A program made the translations under genes and the position numbers. Positions 57,001-64,000 of a DNA stretch of 64,000 bases are shown piece by piece. The stretch is from positions 587,896 to 651,895 of the forward strand of contig SCFE01000027.1 in the NCBI GenBank assembly GCA_004352715.1, in the 5' to 3' direction. The stretch is from Hofstenia miamia (lineage: Eukaryota > Xenacoelomorpha > Acoela). Each line of letters opens with the position of its first letter. Within the stretch, counting starts at the first letter, position 1. Below the pieces are notes generated by a model that ran no database searches, had not been told where the DNA came from, and saw only the letters and a list, made by a program, of their open reading frames with translations.

Positions 57001-58472
57001 CATACTCCCATAAGAATTTCTTCAGTGCTTCTCGTCGTCCCTTGATCACTCACTCTCACGTAACACAAAGCGCAAGTACCGCAAACAATCGCTTTAATCT
57101 TCCGCCGCCGCCATTTAAAAGCTATGCCGACGCCGTTTCATCCGTTCCGACACTACTACCCGCAAAAATTAACAGACATCCGGAATTTTTTGAACTTTTA
57201 TAAATTTTTTTAATCATGGTACGTATATTCTTTAACCTTTTCACATTATTGGCAAATCGTGTACTAGCAATAACCAGTTTATTGCTAGCATTATCTATTA
57301 GTACTATTTCGAAACGTAATCGATTCAAAATTTTATTGTTCAGTTGTCTATACTTAAGTAATTTTTGCCAAAATGCAACTATTCAAGGATATGCTAAAGG
57401 TAAAAGGCCAAGCAATTTAACATTTCGTAGAAAAGCTGCCCATTTAATTTGTTTCTCATTTACAGTAGTTTTCGTGATCACAACATAAATTTTTCTTCTT
57501 TTGCTCAAAGCAAGGATTTAACCAAACCCGGGCCGAATATGTCCAAGATTTACACATACAGCGATTATTGTAGCATGATGAGTTTATCTACTGCTTCAAT
57601 TAAATATGTTCATCTCAACATCCAAAATCTTACTAATAAACTCTCTTCATACAATAAACTAGTACACCAAATTGGGAAAAACTCAATCTTAGGGATCTCT
57701 GAAAATGGCTAACTGACATAGACTCGGACATCACTTGGAAACCTAACGGCTATGAATTATTTCGTTGTGACAGGGATCTAAATCTTGCCAATAAATCTAA
57801 AGGAGGTGGAGTGATGTTGTTAATTCCAAAACACTTAAAGCCCAGAGATCGACCCGATTTAAGATTGATGAGAAATTTTGAGAATCTGTGGATCGAAATA
57901 TGCATTCCGCAAAAAAAACATTCATCAACTAATTAATATCTCTTACTGTCCCAGTAAAAATCAGATTAACGAATTTATTACAGAAATTGAAAACGAATTA
58001 AAATGTTCTCTAAAAGAAAACAAGCCATTAATAGCAATAGGCGACTGGAATATCAACTATCTGAAGAATGCTGAAAAAGATAAATTAAATTATTTACTAG
58101 ATGCTGTTGATCTTAACACAATTAATTCCAATATACTGACAAGACTGAATAACAAATCTTCAACATTGATTACTTTCTCGTTGAAAATGTTAACCATTAC
58201 AAGTATGCCTGCAGTGAATGTCCCTGTTCTGACCATTGTATCATTACTTGCTTTTCATCTATCAATATGGAGAATACAAACACAAGAACTTGGGTAGAGT
58301 TTCGTGAAAGAGACCCAGCATTAATAAAAATTCTAAAAACTAGCTTAGAAAATGAATCTTGGAATAGTGTTTTTCTATCCAAAGATGTAAACTTTATGTT
58401 CAATTCATTTATACATTCACTTACCACTTATGTAAACTTATATTGTCCAACTAAGAAAATTTTGTCTAAACA

Positions 58473-59472
58473 NNNNNNNNNNNNNNNNNNNNNNNNNNNN
58501 NNNNNNNNNNNNNNNNNNNNNNNNNNNNNNNNNNNNNNNNNNNNNNNNNNNNNNNNNNNNNNNNNNNNNNNNNNNNNNNNNNNNNNNNNNNNNNNNNNNN
58601 NNNNNNNNNNNNNNNNNNNNNNNNNNNNNNNNNNNNNNNNNNNNNNNNNNNNNNNNNNNNNNNNNNNNNNNNNNNNNNNNNNNNNNNNNNNNNNNNNNNN
58701 NNNNNNNNNNNNNNNNNNNNNNNNNNNNNNNNNNNNNNNNNNNNNNNNNNNNNNNNNNNNNNNNNNNNNNNNNNNNNNNNNNNNNNNNNNNNNNNNNNNN
58801 NNNNNNNNNNNNNNNNNNNNNNNNNNNNNNNNNNNNNNNNNNNNNNNNNNNNNNNNNNNNNNNNNNNNNNNNNNNNNNNNNNNNNNNNNNNNNNNNNNNN
58901 NNNNNNNNNNNNNNNNNNNNNNNNNNNNNNNNNNNNNNNNNNNNNNNNNNNNNNNNNNNNNNNNNNNNNNNNNNNNNNNNNNNNNNNNNNNNNNNNNNNN
59001 NNNNNNNNNNNNNNNNNNNNNNNNNNNNNNNNNNNNNNNNNNNNNNNNNNNNNNNNNNNNNNNNNNNNNNNNNNNNNNNNNNNNNNNNNNNNNNNNNNNN
59101 NNNNNNNNNNNNNNNNNNNNNNNNNNNNNNNNNNNNNNNNNNNNNNNNNNNNNNNNNNNNNNNNNNNNNNNNNNNNNNNNNNNNNNNNNNNNNNNNNNNN
59201 NNNNNNNNNNNNNNNNNNNNNNNNNNNNNNNNNNNNNNNNNNNNNNNNNNNNNNNNNNNNNNNNNNNNNNNNNNNNNNNNNNNNNNNNNNNNNNNNNNNN
59301 NNNNNNNNNNNNNNNNNNNNNNNNNNNNNNNNNNNNNNNNNNNNNNNNNNNNNNNNNNNNNNNNNNNNNNNNNNNNNNNNNNNNNNNNNNNNNNNNNNNN
59401 NNNNNNNNNNNNNNNNNNNNNNNNNNNNNNNNNNNNNNNNNNNNNNNNNNNNNNNNNNNNNNNNNNNNNNNN
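58473..59472. other. Assembly gap (1000 N)
   Basis: Exactly 1000 N inside the LINE, between the endonuclease and the RT. Confidence 0.95.
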
Positions 59473-60279
59473 AAAAAAGATAATCCTTTAAGATGTTGCA
59501 ATTACCGGCCTATATCAATTATCTCCCCTTTTGGAAAAATTTTCGAAAAACTAATAATTGACCAAATTAACACTTATCTCTATAACAACTCGATTCTTTC
59601 GAATACTCAATTCGGCTTTCGCAAAGGTCACTCCACCTCTGATGCCTTACTTTACGCTACTGAAAATTGGAGATCTTATCTTGATAATAATCTTTTTGTC
59701 ACAATTGCTTCTGTCGACTTGTCCAAAGCATTTGACTCCATTGATCATCAGATTCTTCTTAGAAAACTAGAATACATTGGTTTCGATTCTAATAGTATAA
59801 ATTTAATAAGATGCTACTTAAGTGATCGATTTCAAAGAGTCAAAGTAAATGGTATATTTTCTAACTGGGGTAAAACTTACAAAGGTGTTCCACAAGGTAC
59901 GATTTTAGGACCTCTGTTTTTTTCGCTGTATGTTAATGATTTAAATTGCAGCTTAAGCAATGATTGCGGAATAGTACAGTATGCTGACGATACATGTATA
60001 TACACATATGATTATCAAATAGAAACGTCGATTAGTAAATTAGAAAAAAATCTATCTCAATTGCTAAGATACTTCAATATTCTTAATTTAACTGTAAATC
60101 CCACTAAAACAGAATTCTGTGTTATGTCTCCATTTAATAAAGATCATCGATCATATATTTTAAATTTTTCGGGGTCAAAAATTGCTCAAGTTGAAACTTT
60201 CAAATATCTTGGAGTAACAATTGACAATAAGTTCAAATCACATACGCATAGTGCTACGCAAAATGGCAATGGGAATTAA
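59473..60279 (+). pseudogene. LINE reverse transcriptase domain
   Basis: A long open stretch with all core motifs: CCNYRPISIISPFGKIFEKL, FGFRKGHSTSDAL, motif A ASVDLSKAFDSIDH, motif B GVPQGTILGPLFFSLYVNDL, catalytic motif C YADDTCIYT, and the thumb start FKYLGVTIDNKF. The frame ends at 60279 with a frameshift; the next frame continues HIRIVLRKMAMGIKTIAQ. No stop within the RT core. The type is CR1/L2-Jockey. Confidence 0.88.
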
Positions 60280-60290
60280 AACTATTGCGC

Positions 60291-60913
60291 AGGTAGCCAA
60301 TTTTAATACTAGAAAGTTAACTAACATTAATTTTATTCAAGAAATATTAACAGATGGTGAAGGACTTCAGAAGTACCCCTCGCCAGAGAAAATTGATAGT
60401 TTTTTAAAACATTCAGATTGCTTATATACTTGCCGTGTTCATCTTAACACACTTCTTAATAAATAGCAATGAATCACAACAATGATGACTAATGCAACCC
60501 ACCCCATGGTGGTTGGATGATGATTCATTGCTGTTGAGATTTATCAGGATTGAATCTTGATGACTCTACAGGGCTTTTAACAAATGCCGTGGGTGTACAG
60601 AACATTTGAAGTGTGGTGTGATTAATGTACTTAACAGTTTTGAATTGACCACGGCAGCTATTGAATTTCAAACAAAGTGCCAGTTTCATTGAACACTTTG
60701 ATGGCATATGATATAATATTTGAGAAATATCAAAATTGTATTGACTTTAGGTGTCGATGGAAAGCAAAAACAGAAACATGGCCAGCTACAAAAATCTGAG
60801 CAACTAAAAGAGCTCATAGATAAGGACCTGCGGATTTTTCTAGGTTTATCTTTTATAGGTGAGGTACAAAAAGAGTGAGGAGGTTTTTAAATTTCTTTTA
60901 AGGTAACATGGAC

Positions 60914-60915
<2 letters not shown>
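60291..60915. other. Region after the LINE, possible gene scraps
   Basis: 60465-60535 is an imperfect hairpin (AGCAATGAATCA ... TGATTCATTGCTG) around CCACCCCATGGTGG. 60751-60858 looks like an exon (GACTTTAG acceptor; DGKQKQKHGQLQKSEQLKEL; ATAG|GTGAGG donor). Neither can be tied to a known gene. Confidence 0.35.
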
Positions 60916-60916
<1 letters not shown>

Positions 60917-60948
<32 letters not shown>

Positions 60949-61064
60949 NNNNNNNNNNNNNNNNNNNNNNNNNNNNNNNNNNNNNNNNNNNNNNNNNNNN
61001 NNNNNNNNNNNNNNNNNNNNNNNNNNNNNNNNNNNNNNNNNNNNNNNNNNNNNNNNNNNNNNNN

Positions 61065-61094
<30 letters not shown>
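60917..61094. repeat. TA microsatellite split by a 116-N gap
   Basis: (TA)n at 60917-60947 and 61065-61094, gap 60949-61064. The true length is unknown. Confidence 0.95.
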
Positions 61095-61096
<2 letters not shown>

Positions 61097-61194
61097 ATGC
61101 GATATAATTTTAATTCGCTCAATTCTCTTCGTAAGGTATTGATGCATCAGTGATGTGCTTGATTGTGCACTTTCTGTCTTTGCTAATTTCCTAA

Positions 61195-61267
61195 CCATGA
61201 TATTATATAATTTATTAAGTCAAATGCATTGGAAAAATCCAAGAATGCCACGACACAGAATTTGTAA
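61195..61267 (-). pseudogene. LINE reverse transcriptase scrap (motif A)
   Basis: The - strand reads KFCVVAFLDFSNAFDLINYI, matching RT motif A with its catalytic Asp. No longer frame remains. Confidence 0.55.
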
Positions 61268-62059
61268 ATTATATATAAAAGACATTTGGTTAAGGAAACA
61301 TTTGTAGTGGGAAAAGTTATCACCTATAAATCATTAAGTGAATATGGACTTCATTATCATGTAGAAACCCTCGTTGGAAATATTTTTAGAATACCTTAAC
61401 GTATTCATATTCTTAAATCTAGAAAATCCAATGAATCATTGAAAATCCTTTCAATGCTTTGTAAAAAGTCGCTTGTTTGCTTGTTAAGTCCTTGACCACT
61501 TCCACTAGCAATTTATTAAAAAACTTAAAAAGTCAACTCACACATGTGATAAAAATATAAAAATCTAAAAACTCTCCTGTTCAGAAACTACTTTGGGTGG
61601 AGTTTTTGCTCCTTAGGACCGCGCAAACTATGCTACAAAAGCTGCTAATACTACACTTAATTGTAAGCATTTATCTGAATAGAGAATTTCATACTTTTTG
61701 GTTTTAATTTCTTCCTCCTCTGACGATGCAATGATTGTGGAATTGATCGCATTAGACCGACTGTTCCCGGTGAAAGCATTAGGAAATATGAAAGCATCGT
61801 TAATTACACAGCGCTGGGATTTTAAAGTAATTTTTGGACTCAGATTTAGAAATTCAATATTTTTTTGAAATTTAGCCACGCAAAAATCGATTAAAACATT
61901 TTTAACACGCTGTACACTCCACAATTTAGCAGTAGTTTTTAAGTTGTTTCAACATAAGTTATCAAACAATTTATTCAATTAAATTGATAAAAATGCCTTT
62001 AGATATGAATTGAACTATCAGGAGTATCTAATAAATTAATTACTATCTGCAGTTCTGTG
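61268..62059. other. No clear feature
   Basis: A - strand frame at 61924-61628 (KFQKNIEFLNLSPKITLKSQ, then ASSEEEEIKTKKYEI) is open for 98 residues. It could be a fragment of a LINE ORF1 or of a gene; not recognised. Confidence 0.3.
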
Positions 62060-62540
62060 GGGTCACGATTGTTCTTGTTAAAGAGATTAGCCTCCTATAC
62101 GAGGGATCAAAATGTGATGCAAATTTACAAGTCGTATATTATCTTACCCCTGTTCGAATATGCATCACCTATATGGCAATTCTAAGTATCTCTCAATCAC
62201 ATCCACTAGAAAAATGCAAATACGCGCTATAAAAATAATTCTTGGCTATAGTTATGCTCAAAATTTTACGAATGCGGATTGCTTCCACCTTAAAACGGAT
62301 TAAAAATGTGACACCTAGATGCATGTGTGAATAGAAACCAGTGCTAAAAAAATCTTCCCACTGAGAATACAACATGGAATTCTCATTGTCCCTAATATCA
62401 AATATCCTAGTCCAATGCACTTTGACACTTCATCTGCAATTTTTGGTCCGAAGCTTCTAAATTTTATTCAAATCCTTCGAACAGCACCGCTGAACGCTAA
62501 CAATTCAAATTTACTCAGACAAACATATCAAACAGTTATC
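62060..62540 (+). pseudogene. LINE C-terminal fragment
   Basis: Reads, across frameshifts, MQIYKSYILPLFEYASPIW, KMQIRAIKIILGYS and FGPKLLNFIQILRTAP. These are typical of the region after the RT in CR1/Jockey-like LINEs. Confidence 0.65.
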
Positions 62541-62689
62541 ATGATATCAATGCTCATAGACGGATTTGAAAAATGCTTAAAATTTAAAATTAACATGTTT
62601 CGGCTTGCCACTGTCATTATCAACAAGTTTTTCACTATAGAATTCAAGAGATATTCAATATATAACTTGGACGTTAAAGTGGATTATTT

Positions 62690-63480
62690 AACCATCTTCT
62701 AGCTATCTTCAAAATCGTAAATTAAGAGCAGAACTAAACGGCATTCTCTCTGACTGGTATTTATATTAAAAATGGTATTATTCAATATATATGTAAATAA
62801 TTGAGCAATGCTACCATATGAAATGCGGTCCCTCTATGATTCGCACTTGGTAGTTAAAAATGGCTTCAGATTTAATAGTGAGTCATTTTCATACATCATA
62901 GATACGTGTATTAGATATTCGACTTTTCCTGACCAACCAAAATTGGCAAATCTAGCACCATTATTTAAAAATAAGATGATCCAAAAGCTTGCTTGAACTA
63001 TAGACCTATTTCTATCACCAATTCGTAATATTTTTAAACGACTACTTTTTAATCAAATTAATGAACATTTATATAAACAGAATCTGTACTCTCAAAATCA
63101 ATATGTTTTTCGCAAGTAAATTTCTACAAATGATGCTTGCTATGTTAAGAGCTACCAAAAATTGGAGACCTACGAAAAGCTTCTGACTTTATTGACACCT
63201 GTTTAAATTAAAAAAATAAGAATTCTGGGCTTTTCAGACAAAGGTACAGACCTAATAAGCAGCTATTTCCGCAATCGTAAGCAAAAATTTATACTTAGTG
63301 GAATTTTATATGACTGGATTCTTTTCAAAAATGGCATTCCAAAAGAAATAATTTTGAGACCTTTACCATTCAATATGCATATAAACGATTTAAGCAATGA
63401 GACCCTATGTAATAATATACAATACGCTGATGGTACTTTGCTATTTAGTTAACATATAGGTCTCCTGAAATTACTATAAA
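62690..63480 (+). pseudogene. Old LINE reverse transcriptase, rearranged
   Basis: 62696-62760 reads SYLQNRKLRAELNGILSDWY (late RT). A second piece starts at about 62860: FPDQPKLANLAPLFK, LNYRPISITN (62985), NQINEHLYKQNLYSQNQYVF, then ISSYFRNRKQKFILSGILYD, GIPKEIILRP and YADGTLLFS (catalytic site, one Asp changed to Gly). Many stops. Order shows at least two copies pieced together. Confidence 0.65.
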
Positions 63481-64000
63481 AGTTCTCGATGAAAATTTCA
63501 CTTTTCTGGGACCATATTTTCTTCACTAAAACTAAAAATAAACCGATCCAAAAGTTAATGTTGTTTAATTAGCCGTAAATCTAAAGATAATTCCACAAAT
63601 GCTTTTCAGTTTAAACTGAAATTTGATGAAATATACATAGAAAAAAGTTAATTCTTTTAAATATTTATTTATAATTTTTTATTCTTACCTTAATTTTACA
63701 AAACAAATGTTATTTAAAAATGACTATTTCAATTGAGGCTCTTAACAATATATGGCAACAGCTTTCAACTACAGCAAAGTTTCAACAAATTCACTGATTA
63801 ACACAAATTCATTCTAATTATGGAAGCATCTGCAAACAGATATAAATATACAACCTTTGAATAGTTTCAATATGAAACTAATATGCGCTATAAAAATAGC
63901 AGTTAAGCATTTATATAACAGGAATGCAGTAATCAGAAATTAATCAAAACTTTTCTAAATCTAAAAACGTATTAACTACTTTCCTTAAAATATTTGATAA
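63481..64000. other. No feature seen
   Basis: AT-rich sequence, possibly the decayed 3' part of the preceding LINE. Confidence 0.4.

Larger units (their letters stand above)
57030..60290 (+). mobile_element. CR1/Jockey-like LINE, longer copy
   Basis: 5' part: a GC-richer start with SYADAVSSVPTLLPAKINRH (ORF1-like, about 57118-57195). Endonuclease: KYVHLNIQNLTNKLSSYN (57605), GGGVMLLIPKHLKP (57805), IGDWNINYL (58040), with frameshifts at about 57710, 57895 and 58180. A 1000-N gap (58473-59472) hides the middle. The RT follows from 59473. Old but less decayed than other LINE scraps here. Confidence 0.82.

Noticed and set aside
60846-61153. Open frames of alternating Ile-Tyr
   Set aside because: They are translations of the TA microsatellite.
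1-64000. tRNA, rRNA, CRISPR arrays or bacterial operons
   Set aside because: None seen; the sequence has spliced eukaryotic genes and metazoan transposons throughout.

Overview
The window is AT-rich metazoan nuclear DNA. Two conserved single-copy host genes can be read across introns: OSTC (oligosaccharyltransferase subunit, + strand, three exons between 47169 and 54508) and MED11 (Mediator subunit, - strand, two exons between 46864 and 39899). They are divergent, start 304 bp apart, and each has an intron of about 6 kb filled with transposon remains. The rest of the DNA is mostly mobile elements (Polinton/Maverick-like, Ty3/Gypsy, hAT, several LINEs). Both host proteins are rather diverged, which suggests a fast-evolving invertebrate; I cannot name the clade.

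1-20515 is a very large inverted repeat (arms 1-6708 and 13676-20515). From outside to inside each arm carries AT-rich tandem repeats, three small genes of unknown function (B, A, C; C has a spliceosomal intron) and a Ty3/Gypsy retrotransposon pol region full of TGA stops. The spacer holds two gag copies, a terminal-repeat copy and three assembly gaps.

20520-36315 is Polinton-like. The best-defined element runs 27632-36309: terminal inverted repeats of about 600 bp, AG...CT ends and a perfect 6-bp target-site duplication (TAAAGT). It contains decayed small genes E and D, a small gene F whose reading frame is open, two oppositely oriented pieces of a protein-primed family B DNA polymerase and an odd tandem array of exon-like units. 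A related end with genes D and E lies in opposite orientation at 20680-23340, making a second palindrome, and a third terminal-repeat copy lies at 9176-9990.

36316-39898 is AT-rich sequence with a 210-bp direct repeat. 39899-54508 is the MED11/OSTC locus: the MED11 intron holds an almost intact hAT element (43703-45583), a second hAT end, LINE scraps and an unexplained + strand terminal coding exon; OSTC intron 1 holds a long decayed LINE. 54509-64000 holds two head-to-head copies of a CR1/Jockey-like LINE, then a TA microsatellite and several older LINE fragments.

The host genes act in N-glycosylation and transcription. The Polinton-related genes are the remains of a self-replicating DNA element; small genes A-G have no function I can assign, but three of them (A, B, E) share a TATA-box layout. 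Ten assembly gaps are present; some have duplicated flanks and are probably unmerged contig ends.
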